A stretch of 64,000 nt of DNA. It comes from JAIMBK01 sp040755975. GTDB taxonomy: Bacteria > Bacillota > Desulfotomaculia > Desulfotomaculales > Nap2-2B. Positions 50,559-59,633 of the stretch are shown one piece after another (the first letter of the stretch is position 1; every line of letters starts with the position of its first letter). The notes beneath the pieces are model-generated. The model ran no database searches. It was not told the origin of the DNA and worked only from the letters and a program-made list of their open reading frames with translations. Location: the NCBI GenBank assembly GCA_040755975.1, contig JBFLZY010000002.1:35795-99794 (forward strand). Direction: 5' to 3'. Both the position numbers and the translations under genes were made by a program.

Positions 50559-51875
50559 ATGATCCAGGAGGGCCTTACCGTAGAAAAAGTTTCTCCCGGC
50601 GGCATTGCCCACCAGCTGGGAGTGGAGCCGGGCGACCGGGTTGTCCGGATTAACGGGCAGCCGGTGCGGGATATAATAGACTACAGGTTTCTTAGCTGCA
50701 GTGAAAAATTAAATGTGTTGCTGGTCAAGGCCGGCGGCGAAAAATGGCTGCTGGCGGTCGAAAAGGATTACGAAGAGGGCCTCGGGGTGGAATTTGGCCC
50801 CAACGAACTGGGGCGGATCAGGCGCTGCCGGAACCGGTGCATTTTTTGTTTTCTGGACCAGATGCCGAAGGGCATGCGCGACACCCTTTATTTTAACGAT
50901 GACGACTATCGCCTCTCGTTTATCCAGGGGAACTTCGTTACCCTCACCAATGTCACCGGGCGGGATCTGGAGCGGATTGCCGGGCAGCGTTTAAGCCCCT
51001 TATACATCTCGGTGCATGCGACCAACCCGGTTTTGCGGGCGAAAATGCTTAATAACCCGCGCGCGAAAAAAATTATGGAGCAGCTTGCCTACCTGGCCGG
51101 CGCCGGCATCCAGATGCACACCCAGGTCGTCCTCTGTCCGGGGATCAACGACGGACCGGAGCTGGCGCGCACAATCGGCGATCTTTACGGCCTGTGGCCG
51201 GCGGTCCGCTCCGTGGCGGTGGTGCCCGTCGGCCTGACCCGCTACCGGAATGATCTGTACCCTTTGCGCACGTATACTAAACAGGAAGCGCAAAAAGTAA
51301 TCGCTTTGGTGAAAAAATGGCAGCGCGCCTGCCGGCGGCGCGGGGGCAATCCCTTTGTCTTTGCCGGCGACGAATTTTATCTCCTGGCCGGGGAGCCCAT
51401 TCCGCCGGCCAAAGACTACGCTGGTTTTCCCCAGGCGGAGAACGGTATCGGTCTGGTCAGGCTTTTTCTCGACGAGTGGGCGAAAGCGGCCGGGAAATTG
51501 CCCGCCCGGCTGCCGGCGCCCAGGAAGGTTACGCTTGTCACGGGTAAACTGGGGGAACAAGTATTAAAACCGGTAGCCGAACGCCTTAATAAAATGGAAA
51601 ATTTAACAGTCCGGCTCGTTGGGATAACCAACCGCTTCTTTGGGGAAAAAGTAACTGTAGCGGGGCTGTTGACGGCAAGGGACTTGTTGTCCGCCTTGGC
51701 GGGCCGGGACCCGGGCGATCTCTTGATCATTCCCGCGGTGATGCTGCGCGAAGAAGACGGGCTTTTTTTGGACGATGTACCCTTTTTGGAGTTTGCCCGC
51801 CGCCTGGGCTTCCCGGTGGCGAAAGCAAGGGGGCCGGAAGAGCTTTGCCGGCAGTTAACGGGCAGCAATTGGTAA
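50559..51875 (+). CDS. DUF512 radical-SAM-like protein with N-terminal PDZ domain
   Basis: 438 aa. A short PDZ-like domain at the N-terminus (KVSPGGIAHQLGVEPGDRVV, residues about 10-29) is followed by a radical-SAM-type CX3CX2C cluster motif in CRNRCIFCFLDQMPKG near residues 91-106. The DUF512 C-terminal domain ends with a hydrophobic GDLLIIPAVMLRE stretch. Substrate unknown. ATG 50559 has a GGAG site about 17 nt upstream, rather far. The gene stands in front of der, a common order in Firmicutes. Confidence 0.82.
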   Translation: MIQEGLTVEKVSPGGIAHQLGVEPGDRVVRINGQPVRDIIDYRFLSCSEKLNVLLVKAGGEKWLLAVEKDYEEGLGVEFGPNELGRIRRCRNRCIFCFLDQMPKGMRDTLYFNDDDYRLSFIQGNFVTLTNVTGRDLERIAGQRLSPLYISVHATNPVLRAKMLNNPRAKKIMEQLAYLAGAGIQMHTQVVLCPGINDGPELARTIGDLYGLWPAVRSVAVVPVGLTRYRNDLYPLRTYTKQEAQKVIALVKKWQRACRRRGGNPFVFAGDEFYLLAGEPIPPAKDYAGFPQAENGIGLVRLFLDEWAKAAGKLPARLPAPRKVTLVTGKLGEQVLKPVAERLNKMENLTVRLVGITNRFFGEKVTVAGLLTARDLLSALAGRDPGDLLIIPAVMLREEDGLFLDDVPFLEFARRLGFPVAKARGPEELCRQLTGSNW

Positions 51876-51963
51876 TCGGGGAGGGGGAATTAGACCCCTC
51901 CAGCCTGGCGTAAGAAGACATTCTGTTTATTCTCGCGAAATGTTTTTGGGTGGGAGCTGTTTT

Positions 51964-53274
51964 ATGTCCAGACCGGTTGTGGCCATCGTGGGCCGGCCGA
52001 ACGTGGGCAAATCAACTTTATTTAACCGGCTGGTAGGAGAACGGGTGGCCATTGTCGAAGAAAAACCGGGGGTTACCCGGGATCGCCTGTACAAGGACGT
52101 GGAATGGAGCGGGCGGGTTTTTACTCTGGTAGACACCGGCGGCCTCGACTTTCAGGAAACGAACGAAATTTCCGAAAAGACGCGCCGCCAGGTGGAGTTG
52201 GCCATTGCCGAGGCCGACGTCCTTCTCTTTTTAGTTGACGCCCGCGCCGGCCTTACCCCCGCCGACGAGGAAATTGCGCAGGCCCTGCGGCGCTCCGAAA
52301 AACCTGTTTTGCTGGTTGCCAACAAGGCGGAAAAATTTGCCGGGGAGCACTTTGACTTTTTTCGCCTGGGCCTAGGCGAGCCCTTTCCCGTATCGGCTGC
52401 GTTGGGGCTGAATACCGGTGATTTACTGGATAAAATTTTACACGCGCTGCCCGCCCCAAAAGAAGAAAAAGATTCAGAGGAAGCAATCAGGATTGCCGTG
52501 GTGGGCAGGCCAAACGTCGGAAAGTCTTCTCTGGTGAACAGGATTTTGGGATTTGAGCGCGTAATTGTCAGCGCGCGGCCGGGGACCACCCGGGACGCCG
52601 TCGATACCCCGTTTAAACACGCCGGGCGCCGCTTTTTACTGGTGGATACCGCCGGGATCCGGCGGAAGAGCAAAATAGACGAGGCCACGGAAAGATACAG
52701 CGTCATGCGCGCCTTAAAGGCGATTGACGTTTGCGACGTTGCGCTGGTCATGCTGGACGCCCTGGAAGGAGTGACCGAGCAGGATAAACGCATCGCCGGT
52801 TACGTGCACGAAAAAGGGAAGGCCAGCATTTTGGTGGTCAACAAATGGGATTTGCTGAAAAAAGACGCGCGGACGGCGGACCGTTACCGGGAGGCCGTTT
52901 ATCGAGAACTGCTTTTTCTGGACTACGCCCCCGTTGCTTTTATTTCCGCGCTCACCGGCCGAGGGGTGCCCCAATTGTTGAACCTGGCAACGCGCGCGGG
53001 GGAGGAATTCAGCCGCACGGTGGGCACAGGCCCTTTAAACAATCTCCTGGCCGCCGCCCAGTTGCGCTTTCCGCCCCCCGCCCACAAAGGAAAAAGGTTG
53101 AAGATATTTTACGGCACGCAGGTAAAATCCCGGCCCCCGACGTTTGGGCTGTTTGTTAACGATCCGGATTTAATGCATTTTTCCTACTTGCGCTACCTGG
53201 AAAACCAGCTCAGGCAGGCTTACGGCTTTGCCGGCACCCCGCTCCGGTTTGTCCTGCGCCGGCGCCGGGGATAA
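51964..53274 (+). CDS. der: Ribosome-associated GTPase Der (EngA)
   Basis: 436 aa. Two tandem GTPase domains: first G1 VGRPNVGKSTLFNRL near residues 8-22 with DTGG and NKAEK; second G1 VGRPNVGKSSLVNRI near 179-193 with DTAGIR and NKWD. The C-terminal KH-like domain (LKIFYGTQVKSRPPTFGLFV) completes Der, which acts in 50S subunit maturation. ATG 51964 follows GGGAG. Confidence 0.95.
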   Translation: MSRPVVAIVGRPNVGKSTLFNRLVGERVAIVEEKPGVTRDRLYKDVEWSGRVFTLVDTGGLDFQETNEISEKTRRQVELAIAEADVLLFLVDARAGLTPADEEIAQALRRSEKPVLLVANKAEKFAGEHFDFFRLGLGEPFPVSAALGLNTGDLLDKILHALPAPKEEKDSEEAIRIAVVGRPNVGKSSLVNRILGFERVIVSARPGTTRDAVDTPFKHAGRRFLLVDTAGIRRKSKIDEATERYSVMRALKAIDVCDVALVMLDALEGVTEQDKRIAGYVHEKGKASILVVNKWDLLKKDARTADRYREAVYRELLFLDYAPVAFISALTGRGVPQLLNLATRAGEEFSRTVGTGPLNNLLAAAQLRFPPPAHKGKRLKIFYGTQVKSRPPTFGLFVNDPDLMHFSYLRYLENQLRQAYGFAGTPLRFVLRRRRG

Positions 53275-53428
53275 AGGGGGCAAAAAGCAGGTTTTAGTGA
53301 TGCCTGCCCTGAAAATAGGCTTTCGCCCGCCGTTCGTTTGCCGTCGCTCCGATGCTGCGGGCATCCCCTGTTGGTTCCGCGAAAAAACGGCATGGGGGTC
53401 TAATTCCTGGTTTAAGGGGGGTGTTCTG

Positions 53429-54013
53429 GTGAAGCTGCTTTTGCTTGTCCTGATCAGCTATTTAATTGGCGCGATTCCGATCGGTTACCTGGTGGCCCGC
53501 TCGAAAGGGATCGACATCCGGCGGCGCGGCAGCGGCAATATCGGCACAACCAACGTCTGGCGCAACCTGGGACCCGCGGCGGGGCTGCTGGTTTTAGCCG
53601 GGGATGCGCTAAAAGGAGTTGTCGCCGTCCTTTTGGGCCGTTACCTGGCGGGGGGCGACGCCCAGTTGCTCACCGCCCTGGCGGCGCTGGTGGGACACTC
53701 CTGGTCGATTTTTTTAGGCTTTCAGGGGGGGAAAATCATCGCCACCACCCTGGGGGTTTTTATCCTCGTCGATCCGCTGGTAATGGCGATCGGGTTGGGG
53801 CTCTGGCTGCTGGTGGTGGGCGCCTCCTGTTACGTGTCGCTGGGCTCGATTATAGCCTCCGCCTCCCTGCCGGTATTAATGCTGGTGCTGGCCCGTCCCT
53901 GGACTTATGTGCTCTTTGCGCTGGCGACGGCGGCAATCGCCGTCTACAAGCACTTGCCGAATATCCGACGCCTTTTGGCGGGCACGGAGTCCAGAATAGG
54001 GCGCTTCTGGTGA
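53429..54013 (+). CDS. plsY: Acyl phosphate:glycerol-3-phosphate acyltransferase
   Basis: 194 aa membrane enzyme acylating glycerol-3-phosphate with acyl phosphate. Five hydrophobic segments. RRRGSGNIGTTNVWRNLG near residues 32-49 and the later FQGGKIIATTLGVFI segment match two of the three PlsY catalytic loops. GTG 53429 follows AAGGGGGG by 7-8 nt; the longer frame from 53228 is rejected. It precedes gpsA, the enzyme supplying its substrate. Confidence 0.93.
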   Translation: MKLLLLVLISYLIGAIPIGYLVARSKGIDIRRRGSGNIGTTNVWRNLGPAAGLLVLAGDALKGVVAVLLGRYLAGGDAQLLTALAALVGHSWSIFLGFQGGKIIATTLGVFILVDPLVMAIGLGLWLLVVGASCYVSLGSIIASASLPVLMLVLARPWTYVLFALATAAIAVYKHLPNIRRLLAGTESRIGRFW

Positions 54014-54055
54014 GCGGCGGATTTTGGCACGCTTAGATGCGGGATGGGATGAACG

Positions 54056-55060
54056 GTGCAAAAAATAGCCGTTTTGGGCGGCGGCAGTTGGGGTACCGCC
54101 CTGGCCGTACTTTTAAGTAAAAAAGTGCGTCAGGTGGCACTTTGGGTAAAAAGAGATGAGTTGGCCGAAGAAATCAACAGGGGAGAAAACGTCCGTTATC
54201 TTCCGGGCGTTTTTATTCCTGAAAACGTCCGGGCAACAGGCGACCTGCCGGGTGTGCTGGCCGGGGCGGAAGCAGTGCTCTTTGCTGTGCCTTCCCACGC
54301 CTTTCGGGACGTCTTGCGCCGGGCTCTGCCCGGGCTGCCCCGCCGGGTGCCGCTGATCAACGCGGCCAAGGGTATAGAAGAAAACACTTTGCTGCGGATG
54401 TCGGAAGTTTTTCTTGAAGAGGCCGGTGGTGAGCTCGTCCGGTTATACGTCATCCTGTCCGGCCCCAGCCACGCCGAGGAAGTCTGGCGGGGAATGCCCA
54501 CGGCCGTGGTGTGTGCAAGTTTTTCCCCGGAGGCGGGGAGGGCCGCCCAGGATCTTTTGATGACGGAGAGTTTTCGTGTTTATACCAGCCCCGACGTAAA
54601 GGGCGTAGAGCTGGGCGGGGCGCTGAAGAACATTATCGCCCTGGGCACGGGTATTGCCGACGGGCTGGGGTTTGGCGACAATACCAAGGCAGCCCTGATG
54701 ACCCGCGGGCTGGCCGAAATTACCCGCCTGGGGGCCGCCATGGGCGCCGACCCCCGCACGTTTGCCGGCCTGGCCGGGGCGGGCGATTTAATTGTCACCT
54801 GCACCAGTATGCACAGCCGGAACCGGCGCGCCGGCATGGCGATCGGGAAAGGAAAGTCGTTGGCGGAAGCGCTGTTGGAAGTGAAAATGGTGGTGGAAGG
54901 AGTGCGCACGACCCGCGCGGCGCGCCAGCTGGCCTTGCGCCACAAGGTGGAGATGCCGATCACCGAGCAGATTTACCAGGTTTTGTTTGCCGGCCTCTCG
55001 CCGCGGGCAGCGGTGATTAATTTAATGACCAGGGATCCCCGCAGTGAATTGGAATACTAA
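54056..55060 (+). CDS. gpsA: NAD(P)H-dependent glycerol-3-phosphate dehydrogenase
   Basis: 334 aa. Reduces dihydroxyacetone phosphate to sn-glycerol-3-phosphate for phospholipids. The N-terminal AVLGGGSWGTALAVLLSKK motif binds NAD(P); SGPSHAEEVWRGMPTAVVCA and the GGALKNIIALGTGIADGLGF active-site region containing the catalytic Lys are diagnostic. GTG start with a weak upstream site. The last gene of der-plsY-gpsA. Confidence 0.94.
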   Translation: MQKIAVLGGGSWGTALAVLLSKKVRQVALWVKRDELAEEINRGENVRYLPGVFIPENVRATGDLPGVLAGAEAVLFAVPSHAFRDVLRRALPGLPRRVPLINAAKGIEENTLLRMSEVFLEEAGGELVRLYVILSGPSHAEEVWRGMPTAVVCASFSPEAGRAAQDLLMTESFRVYTSPDVKGVELGGALKNIIALGTGIADGLGFGDNTKAALMTRGLAEITRLGAAMGADPRTFAGLAGAGDLIVTCTSMHSRNRRAGMAIGKGKSLAEALLEVKMVVEGVRTTRAARQLALRHKVEMPITEQIYQVLFAGLSPRAAVINLMTRDPRSELEY

Positions 55061-55091
55061 ACACTTTACGTTTCCGTTGGCACTTCCCATC

Positions 55092-55346
55092 GGGCTGGGA
55101 TTTATCCAGCTCGCTCCGCTGCTGCGGGCCGACGAGACAGCAGCTTGGTTTGGAGCGAACCAGGCAGCGCTGCAAAATGCGCACGGCACATTGGCTTTCT
55201 TGTCTCGCTAAACGGTACAGCGCTACCCCAGTTTCTGATCATCATGGTATCTGCGCGTTTCGCGCTGCCGGTTCGCTTACCTCACCTGCGCCGTGTCTCG
55301 TTACCGGCCCTCCGCATATGTCGCTCGCCCGGATAAATCCCAGCCC
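55092..55346 (+). repeat. 255-bp imperfect palindromic element between gpsA and the NlpC gene
   Basis: This fills the 330-nt gap. Outer arms GGGCTGGGATTTATCC (55092-55107) and GGATAAATCCCAGCCC (55331-55346) are perfect. Inside them GGGCC/GAGACA (around 55124-55138) faces TGTCTCG/GGCCC (55294-55310), AGCGAACC (55154-55161) faces GGTTCGCT (55270-55277), GGCAGCGC (55163-55170) faces GCGCTGCC (55262-55269), and AAATGCGCA faces TGCGCGTTT (about 55252-55260). All arms are collinear, so the entire 255 bp can fold into one long interrupted hairpin. It could be a MITE-like insertion or a structured 3' end of both convergent genes. Confidence 0.65.
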
Positions 55347-55390
55347 TCTTTTCTCTTTTTACATCCTGAGTTTAATCTCCACATGTTTTG

Positions 55391-56389
55391 CTACTGGCCC
55401 AGCAGGCGCCTGGCCCCCCGGTAGTTTTCCCGGTAATACTGTTTATTCAGGGAAGAATATTTCACGCCTCCGTGCGACGAAGCGTGAATAAACTGGTCAT
55501 TCCCCGCGTAAATCCCCACGTGGTTGATCCCCTTGCTGCCGTAGTAGCTGAAAAATACCAGATCGCCGGGCTGCAGGGCAGCTCTCTCCACCGGCACGCC
55601 GAAGTCCGCCTGGGCGGCGGCGTTATGCGGGAGGTCAAACCCGGCGGTCCCGAAAACGTAACGGACGAAACCGGAGCAGTCAAACCCCCGGGGTTCGGAC
55701 CCGCCGTAAACGTACCTCGTACCTAAAAAGGAAGCGGCAAAGTTTAAAATTTTTCTTGCCGCTTGGCCGGTCATGCCCCGCGAGGAAAGATCGCGCGCGG
55801 GGAAATTATCCGCGGGCGGCCTGCCCGCCCTGTTTGTTCCTGAATCAAGGGGAACCACCAGGGTTTGCCCCGGGTAGATGAGCGTGGACGAAAGATTGTT
55901 GGCCTGCATCAAGGCTTCTACGCTGACCCCGTGGCGGCCGGCGATGGTATAAAGGCAATCGCCGGGCAGCACTGTGCAGAACATAGCGTGCTTACCGGAA
56001 TTTTCTAACTGTTCTTCCTTTCCTTCATCATTATTGTAATTCAGGTTTTTTTCTTCCGGCGGAGTACCGGCGGCGGTTGAGTCAGGGGCATGGTTTTGAG
56101 CGGTGGCGGCGTTTTCCCGGGGCTCGTTTTTTTCCGGGATATTGAGCTGTTGGCCGGGATAGATCAGGTGGCCGCTGATTCCGTTCGCTTCCTGGAGCGC
56201 GCGGACGCTGACGCCGTAGCGCAGGCCGATCCCGTATAAGGTGTCGCTGGCTTTCACGGTATAGGCGGCGGCGTGGGCCGCCAAAGGAAACAGCAAAGAT
56301 AAAATTAAGGCGCCCGGCAGCAGTGTTTTTAGTTTTATTTTTTTACGCCCGCACATAAATATTATCAACCGTTTTGTTATCTGTTTCAT
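55391..56389 (-). CDS. LysM-NlpC/P60 cell-wall hydrolase
   Basis: About 332 aa exported peptidoglycan endopeptidase. The signal peptide is MKQITKRLIIFM to LFPLAAHAAA. Two LysM modules follow (YTVKASDTLYGIGLRYGVSV near 50-95; CTVLPGDCLYTIAGRHGVSV near 135-180), then an NlpC/P60 domain with catalytic Cys in FDCSGFVRYVFG and His in GINHVGIYAG; the third residue is near HASSHGGV. ATG 56389 is preferred for the signal peptide; the ORF opens at 56419. It is divergent from spoIVA, which suggests a sporulation or germination role. Confidence 0.88.
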   Translation of the reverse strand: MKQITKRLIIFMCGRKKIKLKTLLPGALILSLLFPLAAHAAAYTVKASDTLYGIGLRYGVSVRALQEANGISGHLIYPGQQLNIPEKNEPRENAATAQNHAPDSTAAGTPPEEKNLNYNNDEGKEEQLENSGKHAMFCTVLPGDCLYTIAGRHGVSVEALMQANNLSSTLIYPGQTLVVPLDSGTNRAGRPPADNFPARDLSSRGMTGQAARKILNFAASFLGTRYVYGGSEPRGFDCSGFVRYVFGTAGFDLPHNAAAQADFGVPVERAALQPGDLVFFSYYGSKGINHVGIYAGNDQFIHASSHGGVKYSSLNKQYYRENYRGARRLLGQ

Positions 56390-56686
56390 GATCCGGACCC
56401 CCGGCAACCTGGGTATCATAAGGAAGTTTTTCGACAGATTGGCTGAAAACTCCTCCTGTTCAGGAAAAAAATTTTAACTGCGCAAGTTTTAACAAAAAAT
56501 TTCCATAAACCGCTGGCAATGTGGTTATATTCTTTTCTGCTTTTCATATATATATTGTTAAAGTATGCCAGTTAATAAGTTTTGGTTTGTTTTCAGATTG
56601 GGGCAAGGTAGGGGGGATGCCTCGTTACGTCTTTATAATCACCGGCCCGAAAATTTTGTAAGGAGGGAGGCGCGTATACACGAGCC

Positions 56687-58165
56687 ATGGAAAAGCAGGA
56701 TATTTTCCGCGACATTGCTGAACGTACCGGTGGAGATATTTATATAGGGGTGTGCGGCTGCGTCCGGACGGGCAAGTCTACCTTTATCCGGCGTTTTATG
56801 GAGTTGCTGGTTATCCCCAACATAAAAAACCCCTACGACAAGGAGCGGGCGAAGGATGAGCTGCCCCAGGGCAGCGCCGGGAAAACGGTCATGACCACTG
56901 AGCCCAAGTTCGTTCCCAACGAGGCGGTGGAAATTAACGTCAATCACGGTCTGCAGGTTAAGGTGCGCCTGGTTGATTGCGTGGGCTACCGGGTTGAGGG
57001 GGCGTTGGGGTACGAGGAAGAAGAGGGCCCCCGGATGGTTTCCACCCCCTGGTTTGAAGAGCCGATCCCCTTCCAGGAGGCGGCGGAAATCGGCACCCGC
57101 AAAGTTATTGCCGAACATTCCACAATTGGCCTCGTGGTAACGACGGACGGAACCATCACCGATATCCCGCGGGAAAATTACGTCGAAGGGGAAGAAAGGG
57201 TAATTGCCGAGCTAAAGGAGATTAACCGCCCTTTTTTAGTGCTCCTCAACAGCGCCCGGGCGCAAGATCCGGAAACGATCCAGCTGGCCGAAGAGTTAAG
57301 CGAAAAGTATGACGTACCCGTAATCCCGCTGGACTGCCTGCAGATGACGCAGCAGGATGTGTTGTACGTTCTGGAAAAAGTGCTGATGGAATTCCCGGTC
57401 AACGAGGTGAATATCTCTCTGCCCCTTTGGGTGGAGGAACTGGACAGCGCGCACTGGCTGCGGAAGAGCTACGAGGAGGCGGTGCACCAGACCGTCTCGA
57501 ACGTCCGGCGCCTGCGGGACGTCCAGGGTGCGGTGGAGCGCCTGGCCGAATATGATTTTGTCGACACCGTCAGGCTGGACAAAATGGATATGGGCACCGG
57601 CGTGGCCGCCATTGAAATGACCGCGCCGGCGGGGTTGTTTTACAGGATTTTGAGCGAAGAGACGGGCTTTACCATTGCGGCCGAAAACGAGCTCCTGCGC
57701 CTGATGCGGGATCTGGCCGTGGCCAAGCGGCAATACGATAAAGTGGCCGTTGCCTTAAGGGAAGTCAAGGAGACCGGGTACGGCGTGGTTACGCCCAGCC
57801 TGGACGAAATGGCTTTGGAAGAACCGCAATTGATCCGCCAGGGCAACCGGTTCGGCGTAAAATTAAAGGCCAGCGCGCCGTCGGTGCACATGATCAGGGC
57901 CGATATTACCGCCGAGATTACGCCCATCATCGGCACCGAGAAACAATGTGAAGAGCTTGTCCGGTACATGCTGGCGGGGTTTGAGGAAAACCCCCAGAAG
58001 ATCTGGCAGTCGGAAATATTTGGCAAATCCGTTAATGACCTGGTCAGGGAGAGCATTCAGAACAAGCTCCAGCGGATGCCGGAAAACGCGCAAGCCAAAC
58101 TCCAGGAGACGGTGCAAAGGATTGTCAACGAAGGAAGCGGAGGGCTAATCTGCATCATCATCTAA
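56687..58165 (+). CDS. spoIVA: Stage IV sporulation protein A (spore coat ATPase)
   Basis: 492 aa, the expected length. Assembles the basement layer of the spore coat. MEKQDIFRDIAERTGGDIYI matches the conserved N-terminus and CGCVRTGKSTFIRRFMELLV contains the Walker A-like loop (near residues 19-28). The middle and C-terminal domains, including the terminal EGSGGLICIII, match the family. GGAGGGAGG is about 16 nt upstream, a long spacing. It is followed by a terminator. SpoIVA is SigmaE-dependent in Bacillus; I could not place a convincing SigmaE promoter here. Confidence 0.95.
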   Translation: MEKQDIFRDIAERTGGDIYIGVCGCVRTGKSTFIRRFMELLVIPNIKNPYDKERAKDELPQGSAGKTVMTTEPKFVPNEAVEINVNHGLQVKVRLVDCVGYRVEGALGYEEEEGPRMVSTPWFEEPIPFQEAAEIGTRKVIAEHSTIGLVVTTDGTITDIPRENYVEGEERVIAELKEINRPFLVLLNSARAQDPETIQLAEELSEKYDVPVIPLDCLQMTQQDVLYVLEKVLMEFPVNEVNISLPLWVEELDSAHWLRKSYEEAVHQTVSNVRRLRDVQGAVERLAEYDFVDTVRLDKMDMGTGVAAIEMTAPAGLFYRILSEETGFTIAAENELLRLMRDLAVAKRQYDKVAVALREVKETGYGVVTPSLDEMALEEPQLIRQGNRFGVKLKASAPSVHMIRADITAEITPIIGTEKQCEELVRYMLAGFEENPQKIWQSEIFGKSVNDLVRESIQNKLQRMPENAQAKLQETVQRIVNEGSGGLICIII

Positions 58166-58187
58166 CCGGTCGCGGACCGGTTTTTTA
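58164..58187 (+). terminator. Intrinsic terminator after spoIVA
   Basis: AACCGGTC (58164-58171) and GACCGGTT (58175-58182) with a GCG loop, followed by TTTTTATT. It overlaps the spoIVA stop codon by two bases. Confidence 0.85.
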
Positions 58188-58295
58188 TTATTGCTTATTT
58201 TTTACTCTAATGATATAAAAGAATAAGGAGTAATAGGCACAGTGCAGAAAAGGCACCCCAATCCCTGATTTCTAAACCAAGGGAGACGGTTTAAA

Positions 58296-59603
58296 TTGGA
58301 GAGGGTAATCAAAATCGGCTTGCTGGGTCTGGGCACGGTCGGGAAGGGAGTTTACCGGATCCTTGCCGGTAATGCCGAAAATATCAGCCGCAAGACCGGC
58401 GCCCGGCTGGAGGTGGTCCGGATTCTGGTGCGCACGCCCGAAAAAGACAGGGGGCTGGCTTTAAACCCGGGCCTTTTGACTACCGATTACCGGGAGATTG
58501 TTGAAGATCCCGAGATCGAGATCGTCGTCGAATTAATGGGCGGCCTCCATCCGGCCCTGGATTATGCCTTGCAAGCTTTGCAAAACGGGAAAAGCGTGGT
58601 TACCGCAAACAAGGATATGATTGCCGTGCACGGCCGGGAGTTGTTCGAGGCGGCGGCGGCCGGCGGCGTCGATTTGCTTTTTGAAGGCAGCGTCGGCGGC
58701 GGCATACCGATCATCAGGCCTTTAAAGCATTGCCTGGCGGCCAACCGGATCACCAAGATCATGGGGATCATTAACGGGACAACTAATTATATCCTCTCGA
58801 AAATGACTGCCGAAGGGACAAGTTTTGCCGACGCGCTGGCCGAGGCGCGCGCCCGGGGGTACGCGGAAGCCGACCCCAGAGCGGATATCGAAGGCCTGGA
58901 CGCGGCCCGGAAGCTGGCCATTCTGGCTTCCATCGCTTTTAACAGCAGGATCGGCTTAAACGACGTCCACGTGGAAGGGATAAGCCGGATAACCGCCCGC
59001 GATATTGCCTACGCCGGAGAATTGAATTACGTGATCAAACTTTTAGGGATCGCCAAGGAAACAGCCGGGGGGGTCGAGGCCAGGGTGCACCCTACCTTTA
59101 TCCCCCGCCTGCACCCGCTGGCATCGGTGAACGGGGTTTTTAACGCCATTTACGTTCAGGGCGACGCCGTGGGGAACACCATGTTTTACGGCCGGGGGGC
59201 CGGCGAACTGCCCACGGGGAGCGCGGTGGTGGCGGATATCATGGAAGCGGCCAAAAACCGTCTGCACCGCGTTGCCGGTCTCAACGGCTGCACCTGCTTT
59301 GAGCAGAAGCCTGTGCTTCCGATGGGGCAAATTCAAAGCAAATATTACCTGCGCATGGTGGTGGCGGACCGGCCGGGAGTCCTGGCGGCAATTGCCTACG
59401 CTTTTGGCGATAAAGAGGTCAGCCTTGCTTCCGTCATCCAGAAGCACACGGACGGCCGCCGCGCTGAGATCGTTCTGGTTACGCACAAAGTAAGCGAGCA
59501 AAATTTGCGGGACGCCCTGATGATTGTAGAGAAGCTGTCCGCAGTGGATGAAGTGTGCGCGGTGATCCGGGTGGAAGACGAGGAGCTCGGGGAAGTGGGC
59601 TAA
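58296..59603 (+). CDS. hom: Homoserine dehydrogenase
   Basis: 435 aa. Reduces aspartate semialdehyde to homoserine. The N-terminal NAD(P) motif IGLLGLGTVGKGVYRIL is near residues 7-23; GGIPIIRPLKHCLAANRITK, INGTTNYILSKM and the GLDAARKLAILA segment with the catalytic Lys and Asp follow. A C-terminal ACT domain (about 350-430; YYLRMVVADRPGVLAAIAYA) suggests threonine feedback control. TTG start after GGGAGACGG. It lies directly before thrB. Confidence 0.95.
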   Translation: MERVIKIGLLGLGTVGKGVYRILAGNAENISRKTGARLEVVRILVRTPEKDRGLALNPGLLTTDYREIVEDPEIEIVVELMGGLHPALDYALQALQNGKSVVTANKDMIAVHGRELFEAAAAGGVDLLFEGSVGGGIPIIRPLKHCLAANRITKIMGIINGTTNYILSKMTAEGTSFADALAEARARGYAEADPRADIEGLDAARKLAILASIAFNSRIGLNDVHVEGISRITARDIAYAGELNYVIKLLGIAKETAGGVEARVHPTFIPRLHPLASVNGVFNAIYVQGDAVGNTMFYGRGAGELPTGSAVVADIMEAAKNRLHRVAGLNGCTCFEQKPVLPMGQIQSKYYLRMVVADRPGVLAAIAYAFGDKEVSLASVIQKHTDGRRAEIVLVTHKVSEQNLRDALMIVEKLSAVDEVCAVIRVEDEELGEVG

Positions 59604-59633
59604 AGTCCTTTACGGAGGGAGAAGGAAATTTTT

